The notes under the pieces are model-generated. The model was not told the origin of the DNA. It ran no database searches and saw only the letters and a program-made list of their open reading frames with translations. This document shows, piece by piece, positions 1 through 8,059 of a stretch of 64,000 nucleotides of DNA. Each line of letters begins with the position of its first letter. The first letter of the stretch is position 1. Position numbers and translations under genes: made by a program. Origin of the DNA: Novosphingobium sp. BW1 (lineage in GTDB: Bacteria; Pseudomonadota; Alphaproteobacteria; Sphingomonadales; Sphingomonadaceae); NCBI RefSeq assembly GCF_008107685.1, contig NZ_VIRF01000078.1, positions 124,001-188,000 on the forward strand. Direction: 5' to 3'.

Positions 1-1
1 C

Positions 2-420
2 CGCTTGCGGGGCGCGTTCACCAGTAAGCTTAACTGCTTGGCTGATGCCCTCGGACCACCGCTCTCCTTCCACCTGCCGATCGGTGAGTCAGCCGACTGC
101 AAGGCGTATGGTGACCTCATCGGCCTACCCGAACGCGCACCCGATGCGCTGGTCGCCAACAAGGGCTAAGATGCAGGCGCGATCCGGGCCGAACTCGCTG
201 AACGGAAGATCAAGGCAGTTATCCCTGGCCGCTCAAACCGCCGCGTGAAGATCGAACATGATCGAGCACTCTACAAATAGCGCAAACAGATCGGGCGCAT
301 GTTCGGCTACCTCCAGGTCAACCGGGCCTTCGCCACCCGATACGATCAACTGGCCAACAGCTTCCTCGGAATGATCCATCTGGCAACACCCAGATACTGG
401 CTCAAACTTGTCCAAGCCAC
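2..420 (+). pseudogene. IS5-family transposase remnant (C-terminal part, two in-frame stops)
   Basis: Read in one frame from base 2, the translation resembles the C-terminal half of IS5/IS427-type DDE transposases: a TSKLNCLADALG-like segment, then GESADCKAYGDLI, then an RKQIGRMFGYLQ stretch matching the family's conserved (R)KIENMFGRLK region with the catalytic Glu replaced by Gly, then FATRYDQLANSFLGMI. In-frame stops lie at 167-169 (TAA) and 278-280 (TAG), so it cannot make a full protein. The 5' part lies outside the window. No terminal inverted repeat or target duplication could be identified on the right side, so the element boundary is uncertain. Confidence 0.75.
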
Positions 421-523
421 CAAGGGGCAATGTGATCCATATGAACGAAAAGCACCGGGGTATTTTTTCTCCCGATCTCAGGAAAATTCCTCGCCTCTGC
501 TCACCAATCCACCTTACAGATTA

Positions 524-907
524 TTAACCAGCCTCAAGTGCTAATCTGAGCTTTTCACGAATTTTACTAAGGGTTTTCCGCATTGATTCGCCTGAATTCA
601 GATCGGAGTATCCCAACAAGTTCGACGCCCGCGGTGCCCCCCCCCCAGACGCCTCCTGCTCCAGAAGCTGACTAGCACCGCGCAATGTATACCCTTCACG
701 ATGAACCAGATCGTCGATACGGCGCAGCAGCGCGATATCCTCGGGACGGTAGTAGCGCCGCGAACCACTGCGCTTGACCGGCTGCAGCATCGGGAACTGG
801 GTCTCCCAATAGCGCAGGACATGCTGGCGCAGGCCCAGCAAGGCGCTGACTTCGCCGATCGTACGCAGCGCGCCGGGCTGCTTATGGGAGCCTGGCGCCT
901 CGTGCAT
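524..907 (-). CDS. MerR-family transcriptional regulator
   Basis: This 127-residue protein begins with a MerR winged helix-turn-helix: IGEVSALLGL is helix 1-2, followed by the family hallmark HVLRYWETQF, then the wing with RRYYRPEDIALLRRI. A second half (DDLVHREGYTLRGASQLL) is the usual linker helix. No metal-binding cysteine signature is present, so the ligand is unknown. It lies just downstream of ihfA on the same strand, an arrangement common in Alphaproteobacteria. The ATG at 907 is chosen; a GTG at 946 in frame would add 13 residues. The region coding SGGGA contains an uninterrupted run of ten C on the plus strand (637-646). Confidence 0.88.
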   Translation of the reverse strand: MHEAPGSHKQPGALRTIGEVSALLGLRQHVLRYWETQFPMLQPVKRSGSRRYYRPEDIALLRRIDDLVHREGYTLRGASQLLEQEASGGGAPRASNLLGYSDLNSGESMRKTLSKIREKLRLALEAG

Positions 908-957
908 TGCCTTCAAATTGTTGGAAGAAGTCTTCAGAATCCGCACTCCGTCTGGCC

Positions 958-1254
958 TCAGGCCCCGGCAATGCGGTCCTTCAGCATCTGGCTGGCCCGG
1001 AAGGTGAGGACACGCCGCGGCGTAATCGGCACCTCCACCCCGGTCTTGGGATTACGCCCCATGCGCTCACCCTTATCGCGCAGAAGGAATGTTCCGAAAC
1101 CGGAGATCTTCACGTTCTCACCGTCACCGAGGGCCGTCACCATGTGCTGGAGGATAGATTCCACCATGGAGAGCGACTCCGCCCTCGAAAGTCCGAGTTG
1201 ACGATGAATCGCGTCCGCGAGTTCTGCTCGCGTCAATGTATCCACTGACCGCAT
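958..1254 (-). CDS. ihfA: Integration host factor subunit alpha
   Basis: This 98-residue HU/IHF-family DNA-bending protein has the typical order: [19 protein letters not shown] dimerisation helices, then [14 protein letters not shown], then the beta-arm [12 protein letters not shown], and a final helix [13 protein letters not shown] binds as an alpha/beta heterodimer and bends DNA in promoters, origins and recombination sites. The ATG at 1254 is preferred over the adjacent TTG at 1257. It is followed 50 bp later by the merR gene on the same strand and preceded by fabH on the same strand, so it may be read from the plsX-fabH transcript or from its own promoter in the 110-bp gap. Confidence 0.95.
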   Translation of the reverse strand: MRSVDTLTRAELADAIHRQLGLSRAESLSMVESILQHMVTALGDGENVKISGFGTFLLRDKGERMGRNPKTGVEVPITPRRVLTFRASQMLKDRIAGA

Positions 1255-1336
1255 CAAGCCTGCATCCCCTTCAAACGCTTATCCTGAGGGGATGATATGA
1301 AAATCAACGAAAATTGCAATGCTGCGTCGAATAAGG

Positions 1337-1355
1337 AACGCATCCAAAATGCGTT
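1337..1355. terminator. Short hairpin between fabH and ihfA
   Basis: The arms AACGCAT and ATGCGTT flank a 5-base loop. On the plus strand the right arm continues into TTTTA; on the minus strand it continues into CCTTATT. fabH ends 10 bp to the right (minus strand), so this may be a weak fabH terminator. The U-run is poor in that direction. Confidence 0.35.
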
Positions 1356-1364
1356 TTATCGAAT

Positions 1365-2336
1365 TCAAACCCGCAAAAGGCTCGCGCCCCAAGTGAAACC
1401 ACCGCCCATGGCTTCAAGAACGACAAGGTCGCCCTGTGTGATCCGGCCATCGCGGACGGCCTGGTCGAGCGCCAGAGGAACCGAGGCCGCCGAGGTGTTC
1501 GCATGCTCACCCACGGTCTTGACGACCTTCTCGGGCGAGAGTGAGAGCTTCTTGGCGGTGCCATCCAGGATGCGGGCATTGGCCTGATGCGGCACCAACC
1601 AATCGATGTCCGCCGTTGTCAGACCTTCTGCCTCGAGCACTTCGTGAAGCACTTGAGCCAGGTTCACCACGGCATGACGGAAGACCTCACGGCCCTTCAT
1701 CCGCAGCTTGCCCACGGTTCCGGTAGTCGAGGGACCGCCATCGACATAGAGTAACTGGTTGTGGGCACCATCGGCGTGCAGCTTGGTCGCAAGAATACCA
1801 CGGGGCGTTTCGCCCTCGGCCTGCTCCTGTGCCTCGAGCACAATCGCACCCGCCCCATCTCCAAAGAGGACGCAGGTGGTACGGTCCTCCCAATCAAGAA
1901 TCCGACTGAAGGTCTCGGCTCCGATCACAAGCGCGCGTTGGGCCATACCCGAATGCAGCATCGAGTCGGCCACACCCAGGGCATAAAGGAAGCCCGAACA
2001 GACCGCCGCCACGTCGAAGGCAATGCACCCGCCGCAGCCCAGGTTGTGCTGGACCGTGGTCGCCGTTGCAGGAAACGTCTGGTCGGGGGTGGCCGTCGCG
2101 AGCACGATGAGATCGATGCTGGCAGCTTCGATGCCCGAGGCCTCGATCGCCTTCAGCGCCGCCATGGTGGCAAGGCTCGACGTCGTTTCGTCGGGGCCTG
2201 CGATATAGCGCTGTGTGATCCCGGTACGCTCGACGATCCATTCATCGCTGGTATCGACACGTTGGGCGAGTTCGCTGTTGGAGACGACCTTTTCGGGGAG
2301 AGCCGAACCGGTACCGAGCAGGACCGAACGGCGCAT
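1365..2336 (-). CDS. fabH: 3-oxoacyl-ACP synthase III (FabH)
   Basis: This 323-residue cytoplasmic thiolase-fold enzyme condenses acetyl-CoA with malonyl-ACP to start fatty acid synthesis. The catalytic triad is visible: Cys in [11 protein letters not shown], His in [10 protein letters not shown] and Asn in [10 protein letters not shown]. The C-terminal [17 protein letters not shown] is the usual FabH end. The start ATG at 2336 overlaps the plsX stop (TGATG), so the two are translationally coupled and belong to the conserved rpmF-plsX-fabH operon that links ribosome and membrane synthesis. An in-frame start farther upstream lies inside plsX and is not needed. Confidence 0.97.
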   Translation of the reverse strand: MRRSVLLGTGSALPEKVVSNSELAQRVDTSDEWIVERTGITQRYIAGPDETTSSLATMAALKAIEASGIEAASIDLIVLATATPDQTFPATATTVQHNLGCGGCIAFDVAAVCSGFLYALGVADSMLHSGMAQRALVIGAETFSRILDWEDRTTCVLFGDGAGAIVLEAQEQAEGETPRGILATKLHADGAHNQLLYVDGGPSTTGTVGKLRMKGREVFRHAVVNLAQVLHEVLEAEGLTTADIDWLVPHQANARILDGTAKKLSLSPEKVVKTVGEHANTSAASVPLALDQAVRDGRITQGDLVVLEAMGGGFTWGASLLRV

Positions 2337-3397
2337 CAGGCGCGCTCTTCCTGGGCGCCCGGCATCCACAGCGATGAATCGCCTACGCGGGCCAGGTCGG
2401 CGCTGATACGCTCGGTCACTCGTTCCTCCAGAAGGCGGGCGGTCACGGCGACCGCATTTGCGACACCTGCGGCGCTGGCGCCCCCATGGCTCTTCACGAC
2501 AATGCCGTTCAGACCCAGGAAGACCGCGCCGTTATGATTGTTGGGGTCAAGATGGTGCTTGAGCAGTTCGGTGGCAGGGCGCGAGATCAGGAAACCGATC
2601 TTCGAGCGTAGCGAACTGGAAAAACTGCGGCGCAGGAGGTCTGCGACGAAACGCGCCGTACCTTCTACCGCCTTGAGGGCGATGTTGCCCGAGAAGCCAT
2701 CAGTCACCACGACATCGACGTTGCCATGCGCCATCTTGTCGGCCTCGGTGAACCCGTCGAAGGAGATCGACAGCTCCTTGGCCGCTTCGCGCAGGATCGC
2801 GGAGGCATCACGCAGTAGCTCGGTGCCCTTGATCTCTTCGGTGCCTATGTTGAGCAAACGCACGCGGGGCTCGGCGCGACCCGACACTACGCGTGCATAA
2901 GCAGCCCCCATGATCGCGAACTGGACCAGGTTGCGGCTGTCACACTCGGTGTTTGCGCCCAGATCAAGCATGATCAGGTCGTTGTCGCCGAGCGTGGGCA
3001 AGAGCGCGGCAAGCGCAGGCCGGTCGATCCCTGGCATGGTGCGCAGGGTCAACTTGGAAATAGCCATAAGCGCGCCGGTATTGCCACCGCTTACGGCGGC
3101 GCCAGCATCGCCTGTCTTAACCGCCTCAATGGCACGCCCCATCGACGTCCCCTTGGAACGACGCAGGGCCTGGCTCGGCTTATCCTCGCCACTGATCACA
3201 CCATCGGTATGGATGATCTCGGACGAGGCGCGCAGGTTCGGATGATCCTTAAGCGCATTCTTGATCCGCTCTTCGTCGCCGACGAGCAGGAACTGGAACT
3301 GATCATGACGACGGCGCGCAAGTGCAGCGCCCTCGATCATGACGCGCACCCCCTCGTCGCCGCCCATCGCATCGATGGCGATACGCGGCAAACTCAT
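2336..3397 (-). CDS. plsX: Phosphate acyltransferase PlsX
   Basis: This 353-residue protein starts with the family signature [11 protein letters not shown] and contains [18 protein letters not shown] and [17 protein letters not shown]. PlsX converts acyl-ACP to acyl-phosphate, the donor used by PlsY to make lysophosphatidic acid at the membrane. The ATG at 3397 immediately before [12 protein letters not shown] is chosen; upstream in-frame codons overlap the non-coding space after rpmF. It sits 28 bp after rpmF and overlaps fabH at its 3' end, the classical operon order. C-terminal residues [18 protein letters not shown] are also typical. Confidence 0.97.
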   Translation of the reverse strand: MSLPRIAIDAMGGDEGVRVMIEGAALARRRHDQFQFLLVGDEERIKNALKDHPNLRASSEIIHTDGVISGEDKPSQALRRSKGTSMGRAIEAVKTGDAGAAVSGGNTGALMAISKLTLRTMPGIDRPALAALLPTLGDNDLIMLDLGANTECDSRNLVQFAIMGAAYARVVSGRAEPRVRLLNIGTEEIKGTELLRDASAILREAAKELSISFDGFTEADKMAHGNVDVVVTDGFSGNIALKAVEGTARFVADLLRRSFSSSLRSKIGFLISRPATELLKHHLDPNNHNGAVFLGLNGIVVKSHGGASAAGVANAVAVTARLLEERVTERISADLARVGDSSLWMPGAQEERA

Positions 3398-3425
3398 GGG
3401 CAATCTCCGAACTTCGTGCGAGGTC

Positions 3426-3605
3426 TTAGACTTCGACCGCGACGATTTCACGGCCATTGTAGTGGCCACAAGCGTTGCAGAGGTTGTGCGGGCGCTTCAG
3501 CTCACCACAGTTCGGGCACTCGTGAAAGGCTTCTGCCTTGAGAGCGTCGTGGCTGCGGCGCATGCCCCGGCGGGACGGGGTCGTTTTTCTCTTGGGGACG
3601 GCCAT
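3426..3605 (-). CDS. rpmF: 50S ribosomal protein L32
   Basis: A 59-residue basic protein, [20 protein letters not shown] at its start, with the L32 zinc-binding pattern [16 protein letters not shown] in the second half and the end GREIVAVEV. All of this matches bacterial L32 closely. It is a structural component of the large ribosomal subunit. It leads the rpmF-plsX-fabH operon, with plsX 28 bp downstream. A promoter and a strong terminator-like hairpin lie in its leader (see 3638-3715). Confidence 0.96.
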   Translation of the reverse strand: MAVPKRKTTPSRRGMRRSHDALKAEAFHECPNCGELKRPHNLCNACGHYNGREIVAVEV

Positions 3606-3637
3606 CTCGGCACCTGTTCCTGGAAATGCGTTAATGT

Positions 3638-3674
3638 AAAAAAGGCCGCCAGGGCCCGTACTCGGACCGGCGGC
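3638..3674 (-). terminator. Terminator-type hairpin in the rpmF leader (possible attenuator)
   Basis: On the minus strand GCCGCCGGTCC pairs with GGGCCctGGCGGC (2-nt bulge) and is followed by C and six T. That is a textbook Rho-independent terminator. It lies about 33 bp upstream of the rpmF start and just downstream of the candidate promoter, with no minus-strand gene before it that needs terminating (the neighbour at 3769 runs the other way). It could therefore act as a leader attenuator of the rpmF operon. Confidence 0.6.
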
Positions 3675-3687
3675 TTGCGAAGGCGGG

Positions 3688-3715
3688 CCTATACCCGATT
3701 TCTGGAGAGTTGCAA
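3688..3715 (-). promoter_or_regulatory. rpmF: Candidate sigma-70 promoter for rpmF-plsX-fabH
   Basis: On the minus strand TTGCAA (3715-3710) and TATAGG (3693-3688) are separated by 16 bp. Transcription would start near 3681, only a few bases before the leader hairpin. The divergent MAPEG gene starts at 3769, so the promoter region is shared. Confidence 0.45.
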
Positions 3716-3768
3716 GCCGTTCCTCACCCCATCACAAACTAACCGGCTTCAGGAGAGAGCAAGACACC

Positions 3769-4162
3769 ATGATCCTGCCTACAACACTGTGCCTTGCAGC
3801 TACTGCAGTACTGATCAACCTCTGGCTTGGCGCTCGTATCGAGCAAGATCCGCGGGCAGGAAAAGATCCTCCACGGAGACGGCGACAATCCGCGCCTGAT
3901 GCAGCGCATGCGCGCCCAGGCGAACTTAATCGAGAACACGCCCTTTCTGCTGATCCTGACAGGCGCCATTGAGATTTCCGGCAGAGGCGGCGTATGGTTG
4001 CCGCTTGCCGGAGCGCTCTTCATGACGGCACGCGTAGGCCGCGGGCTTGGCATGGACCGCACCGATATCAACGCACTGCGCGCCGGCGGGTTTGCCCCAG
4101 GCCTCCTTGTCACACTGGGCCTGGCCGTTGTCGCCGTGCTGATTGCACTGGGCTTGTTCTGA
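3769..4162 (+). pseudogene. MAPEG-family membrane protein, frameshifted
   Basis: The N-terminus MILPTTLCLAATAVLINLWL (first membrane helix) is in one frame from 3769. The rest, from about SKIRGQEKILHGDGDN through MQRMRAQANLIENTPFLLIL to the C-terminal helices, is in the next frame. The family reads continuously through RxS(K/R)IRxxEKxxxGDG, so a one-base insertion near 3841 (ATC-G-AGC) explains the break. MAPEG proteins are small four-helix membrane proteins related to glutathione S-transferases. A TTG at 3827 could start only the C-terminal part, which would lack helix 1. A sequencing error would give the same picture. Confidence 0.75.
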
Positions 4163-4175
4163 CCCGGCGCCGATC

Positions 4176-4856
4176 TCAGCTCATCGGCAGCCCGCGTTCG
4201 AGCGCTTTGTCGCTGACGTAAGGGTTCGTCCGGCGCTCGTCACCAAAGGTGCTGACCGGACCATGCCCGGGAACGAACGTCACCTCATCACCGAGAGGCC
4301 ACAGACGCTGCGTGATCGAATTGACGAGATCCTCCAGGTTGCCACGCGGAAAGTCCCAGCGGCCGATCCCGTTCTGGAAAAGGACATCGCCGACCATCGC
4401 AAAATGGCTTGGCGCATGGTGGAATACCACGTGCCCTGGCGTGTGCCCCGGACAATGCACGACATCCAGAACGAGTTCACCCACGGTCACCGTGTCGCCA
4501 TGCTCAAGCCAGCGATCAGGCTCGAACGTGTGCGCTTCCATGTTCCAGCGCGGCCCGTCATCGTCGAGCTGCGCGATCCAGAAGCGATCCTCCTCGTGCG
4601 GCCCTTCAATGGGCACGCCCATTTCCTTGGCGAGAACGCCAGCCTGCCCGCAGTGATCGAGGTGGCCATGGGTAATAAGGATCTTTTCGAGCGTGACGCC
4701 CGTTTGCTCCAGCGCCTGCTTGAGCTTGAGCAGGTCACCACCCGGATCGACCAGCGCGCCGTGCATGGTCTTGGTGCACCACACGAGCGAGCAGTTCTGC
4801 TGGAGCGGAGTGACAGGGATGATGCCCACACGCATGGGCTGGCTTGCTTCGGTCAT
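4176..4856 (-). CDS. MBL-fold metallo-hydrolase (glyoxalase II-like)
   Basis: This 226-residue protein has the metallo-beta-lactamase metal ligands in order: THGHLDHCG (HxHxDH, near residue 66), HCPGHTPGHVVFH (third His), MVGDVLFQNGIGRWDFPRG (bridging Asp and the glyoxalase-like GR(W)D) and VPGHGPVSTFGDE (last His). This pattern is shared by the YcbL/glyoxalase II group of thioester hydrolases acting in the cytoplasm. The ATG at 4856 is chosen; one at 4868 adds four residues. It lies 77 bp downstream of the S24 repressor gene on the same strand and could be co-transcribed. The substrate cannot be told from sequence. Confidence 0.9.
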   Translation of the reverse strand: MTEASQPMRVGIIPVTPLQQNCSLVWCTKTMHGALVDPGGDLLKLKQALEQTGVTLEKILITHGHLDHCGQAGVLAKEMGVPIEGPHEEDRFWIAQLDDDGPRWNMEAHTFEPDRWLEHGDTVTVGELVLDVVHCPGHTPGHVVFHHAPSHFAMVGDVLFQNGIGRWDFPRGNLEDLVNSITQRLWPLGDEVTFVPGHGPVSTFGDERRTNPYVSDKALERGLPMS

Positions 4857-4933
4857 TCTCCGGGACATGACTCCGACCCGCGCCGAATGCAACCACCTGA
4901 TCTCCCGCGCGCCTGCGCGGACACCACCCAAGC

Positions 4934-5578
4934 CTAGATACGCCCGCCCTTCCAGACCACGCGCCCGATAACCGCGACATCTTCTGGACGACACTCGATC
5001 ACCCCATAGGCCGGGTTATCGCTGCGCAGGGCAACAACGCCCGGCCGGCCGGTCTCGACGCGCTTTACGAGAAGAGTTCCGTCCACACGCACGACGTGGA
5101 TGCCATCGCGCAAGCCTCCCTGCCCCTGATCGACCAGGATCTCGTCGCCGTCGCGCAAAGTCGGCTCCATCGAATCGCCAAGGACTGCAATCATCGCTAG
5201 CTTCCCGGGCTTCAAGCCCATCGCGCGCAGCCAACGCATGGAAAAACGGACCGAATCGAACGCGGCATCCTGCGAATCGAGAGATCCTGCCCCCGCCGAT
5301 GCTCCAAGCACGAGACGGGGGATTTCCACCCACTGCGACGAATCTCCTCCAAAACCGGAGGAAATATCCTCTGGCTTGCCGAGCTCTTCCTCGGCCACCC
5401 GGAGGAACCGGGCCAAAGCACCACGATCTGTCTCCTCGAGCTTCTTCGGACTGCCCTTGCGCACGAATTGCTGGAGATAGCTGGGGTTCTTGCCAAGCAT
5501 TCGCGAAAGCGCGGAAAGACTTACGCCGCGCGCATCGGCGAGCTCCAACAGGCGGCTTCGGATAGGATCGCTTACCAT
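4934..5578 (-). CDS. S24-family (LexA/CI-like) transcriptional repressor
   Basis: Residues 1-60 form a helix-turn-helix region (SALSRMLGKNPSYLQQFVRK). The C-terminal half is a LexA/UmuD-type S24 peptidase domain with catalytic Ser in LGDSMEPTLRDGD and the Lys in LLVKRVE. An Ala-Gly stretch in LVLGASAGAGS is a plausible self-cleavage site. Such proteins repress genes and inactivate themselves by RecA-stimulated cleavage, or act as phage-type repressors. Translation is taken from MVSDPIRSR (5578); an upstream ATG at 5635 runs into the divergent promoter region. It faces away from a two-gene operon beginning at 5682, whose promoter it may control. Confidence 0.88.
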   Translation of the reverse strand: MVSDPIRSRLLELADARGVSLSALSRMLGKNPSYLQQFVRKGSPKKLEETDRGALARFLRVAEEELGKPEDISSGFGGDSSQWVEIPRLVLGASAGAGSLDSQDAAFDSVRFSMRWLRAMGLKPGKLAMIAVLGDSMEPTLRDGDEILVDQGQGGLRDGIHVVRVDGTLLVKRVETGRPGVVALRSDNPAYGVIECRPEDVAVIGRVVWKGGRI

Positions 5579-5596
5579 AATGTAATCCGTACACGA

Positions 5597-5608
5597 AGGA
5601 AATTTCCT
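5597..5608. promoter_or_regulatory. 12-bp palindrome, candidate repressor operator
   Basis: AGGAAATTTCCT is a perfect palindrome lying 19 bp upstream of the S24 repressor start and inside the divergent intergenic space. A second inverted repeat, CATTGG-N5-CCAATG (5644-5660), is 36 bp away. Both are positioned like operators for the adjacent repressor; binding is inferred only. Confidence 0.4.
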
Positions 5609-5681
5609 AGACAAGTAGGATTTGAATTGGAACATAAGATGAACATTGGCTCAACCAATGAAGGAAAGGAAAATCCGCCTC

Positions 5682-5882
5682 ATGTTGATTCGCGAGATCG
5701 AGCGCTTCCTGAGCGCGACCAAGATGTCCCGCACCCGCTTCGGCAGGCTCGTCGCCCGCGACCCCCGCTTCGTGGAAGACCTGCGCAACGGACGCGAACC
5801 GCGCGCAGCCATGACGCACAGAGTCGAAGGGTTCATGTCCGGCTACCGCGCCGCCAACGGGGAGACCGCCCATGCACGTTGA
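5682..5882 (+). CDS. Small conserved basic protein, function unknown
   Basis: A 66-residue protein (MLIREIERFLSATKMSRTRF at its start) rich in Arg, with a helix-rich KMSRTRFGRLVARDPRFVEDLRN segment resembling a helix-turn-helix or Cro-like small DNA-binding fold. No named family is recognised. The ATG at 5682 follows AAGGAAAGG at 5661-5669. An ATG at 5658 and a TTG at 5646 are in frame but lack a clear Shine-Dalgarno sequence. It is divergent from the S24 repressor and its 3' end overlaps the next gene by 11 bp, so the pair is an operon. Confidence 0.7.
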   Translation: MLIREIERFLSATKMSRTRFGRLVARDPRFVEDLRNGREPRAAMTHRVEGFMSGYRAANGETAHAR

Positions 5883-6255
5883 TCTTACTCTCCACGCCGA
5901 AACCAAAGGGCACGACACGCCCGCCCCACGCCCCCGCCCGCAGCGCGGCCCCTGGCTGCAGATAGTCACCCAGATCCTGCAACTGGCAGGGCCCCGTGCC
6001 GAATTCCTGCGCCACTCCGAACGCCCCTGGTCGAGCGCAACCTTCGCCGGTGCACGCCATACAGTTGCGCTGACGTTCCAGGGGAACGAGGCGATCGAGG
6101 CCGGGGAGCAGTTCATCGAAGCCCTTGCCGACCACGAGTTCGTGATCCCTGGCCACCTCGTCGCCGATGCGGCTCTGCGCGGGAGCGATCACGTCAACGG
6201 CGCACCGCCCCGCCTTTCGGTGGAAATCGAAATCCTCCTCCTCGACGACATCTAG
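5872..6255 (+). CDS. Conserved hypothetical protein
   Basis: A 127-residue soluble protein with no signal peptide or membrane segment. It has a Pro-rich N-terminal stretch (residues 16-27), then an alpha/beta-looking body with SATFAGARHTVALTFQGNEA and a GEQFIEALADHEFVIPGHLV segment ending in acidic ILLLDDI. I recognise no family. It overlaps the upstream small gene by 11 bp, which implies translational coupling and a shared role downstream of the S24 repressor promoter region. Confidence 0.65.
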   Translation: MHVDLTLHAETKGHDTPAPRPRPQRGPWLQIVTQILQLAGPRAEFLRHSERPWSSATFAGARHTVALTFQGNEAIEAGEQFIEALADHEFVIPGHLVADAALRGSDHVNGAPPRLSVEIEILLLDDI

Positions 6256-6267
6256 CTCCCAGCGCCC

Positions 6268-7941
6268 TCAGAGTGCCCGGGAAAGATCCTTGATCTCGGT
6301 ATTCAGGATATGGTCGTTCTCTGAGTAATCTACCGGACAGTCGATCAGGTGGACACCCGGCATGTCCCGACAATGCTCCAGCAATTCGCGCAAGTGCCGC
6401 GCACTTTCGGCCCGGTATCCGTTGGCCCCGTAGCTCTGCGCGTACTGGACGAAGTCGGGATTGCCATAGGTGAGTCCGAAATCGGCAAAGCCCATGTTCG
6501 CCTGCTTCCAGCGAATCATGCCATAGGCATTGTCGTTCAACACCAGCACGGTCAGGTTGAGCTTGAGACGTACCGCCGTCTCGAGTTCCTGGCTGTTCAT
6601 CATGAACCCGCCGTCCCCGCACACGGCCATGACCTTGCGCTCGGGGTAAACCATAGCGCTGGCCATGGCCGAAGGCAGCCCTGCCCCCATCGAGGCGAGC
6701 GCGTTGTCGAGCAGCACCGTGTTGGGCTGGTAAGCGGTGTAGCCGCGCGCGAACCAGATCTTGTAGATGCCGTTGTCGAGACACACGATGCCGTCCTCGG
6801 GCATGACATCTCGCACTTCTTGCACGAGATGCGGCGGAAAGACCGGGAAGCGCGCGTCCGACGCCAGCCCGGCGGTATGCTCGACTTCGGCCTCGCGGTA
6901 GCGCAGCATCGCCGAAAAATCCCACTTCGAGGACGGCTTGATAGCCTCCTTGATCTGCCACATGGCGTTGGCGATATCGCCGATCACCTCGATATGCGGG
7001 AAATAGACAGGGTCGACTTCGGCCGTCTGTGTGGAGACATGGATAACCTTGCGTTCTTGGCACGCGGCATCGTTGTGCATAAAGAACGGCGGCTTTTCGA
7101 TCACGTCGTGGCCGATGTTGACGATGCAGTCCGCATCCTCGATCGCGCGGTGGACGAAGTCACCCGCCGAAAGTGCTGCGCAGCCCAGGAACTTGGGATG
7201 GCGCTCGTCGATCACACCCTTGCCCAGTTGCGTCGTAAGGAAGGGAATGCCCGTCTTCTCGACGAACTCACTCAGCATGTTGCTGGTCATCTTGCGGTTG
7301 GCGCCTGCGCCGATGACGAGAAGCGGCTTGCGCGCAGCTTCCAGCGCCTCGCAGGCCTGACGGATCGATTTCACGTCCGCCGAGGGCCGCCGTACTACCG
7401 ACCCAGCGACGGGGCGCGAGAGCGTACGCTCATCCGCGATATCCTCAGGCAGCTCGATATGGCAGGCCCCGGGCTTTTCCTCTTCAGCGAGGCGAAACGC
7501 CTCGCGCACGCGGCTCGGGATATTGTCCGCCGAGGCCATCTGGTGCGCGTACTTGGTGATCGGGTGCATGAGTGCAACCACATCTAGAATCTGAAAGCGC
7601 CCCTGCTTGGACTTCTTGATCGGCTTCTGGCCGGTGATCATCACCATTGGCATGCCGCCCAGCTGCGCATAGGCCGCCGCAGTGACCAGATTGGTGGCAC
7701 CCGGCCCCAGCGTGGAAAGGCACACGCCCGCCTTTCCGGTATGACGCCCGTAGGTTGCCGCCATGAAACCGGCGCCCTGTTCGTGGCGTGTGAGAATCAG
7801 CCGGATCGAACCCGAACGCGAAAGCGAATCGAGAAAATCGAGGTTCTCCTCGCCCGGTACGCCGAAGACGTATTCGACCCCTTCGTTTTCCAGACACTGC
7901 ACAAACAGGTCCGAAGCCTTGGTCGTATCCGCTTCCGCCAT
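6268..7941 (-). CDS. Acetolactate synthase large subunit-like ThDP enzyme
   Basis: A 557-residue thiamine-diphosphate enzyme. The catalytic Glu is in LTRHEQGAGFMAATYGR, followed by GVCLSTLGPGATNLVTA, a central FAD/Rossmann-like domain (LVIGAGANRKMTS), and the C-terminal ThDP motif GDGGFMMNSQEL..N(D)N. Its length and motifs fit catabolic AlsS-type acetolactate synthase, which joins two pyruvates to 2-acetolactate. No regulatory small subunit gene (ilvN) adjoins it. A 2-hydroxyacid dehydrogenase lies upstream on the same strand (118-bp gap), so both may act on 2-oxo/2-hydroxy acids. Other ThDP carboligases cannot be excluded. Confidence 0.87.
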   Translation of the reverse strand: MAEADTTKASDLFVQCLENEGVEYVFGVPGEENLDFLDSLSRSGSIRLILTRHEQGAGFMAATYGRHTGKAGVCLSTLGPGATNLVTAAAYAQLGGMPMVMITGQKPIKKSKQGRFQILDVVALMHPITKYAHQMASADNIPSRVREAFRLAEEEKPGACHIELPEDIADERTLSRPVAGSVVRRPSADVKSIRQACEALEAARKPLLVIGAGANRKMTSNMLSEFVEKTGIPFLTTQLGKGVIDERHPKFLGCAALSAGDFVHRAIEDADCIVNIGHDVIEKPPFFMHNDAACQERKVIHVSTQTAEVDPVYFPHIEVIGDIANAMWQIKEAIKPSSKWDFSAMLRYREAEVEHTAGLASDARFPVFPPHLVQEVRDVMPEDGIVCLDNGIYKIWFARGYTAYQPNTVLLDNALASMGAGLPSAMASAMVYPERKVMAVCGDGGFMMNSQELETAVRLKLNLTVLVLNDNAYGMIRWKQANMGFADFGLTYGNPDFVQYAQSYGANGYRAESARHLRELLEHCRDMPGVHLIDCPVDYSENDHILNTEIKDLSRAL

Positions 7942-8059
7942 TTAAGGGTCCTCCTTCTCGATCCGACTAATCAGCCACCGCAGGTTGCCCGGATGGGCGC
8001 GACCTTGCAAACGGGCACCTTGTCCTACCAACGGCCCGGCGCAAAGTTCCGTTCCGGCT

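Noticed and set aside
5579..6255. Prophage or toxin-antitoxin module at the S24 repressor
   Set aside because: No integrase, phage structural genes, attachment site or toxin-like partner is nearby; composition matches the chromosome.
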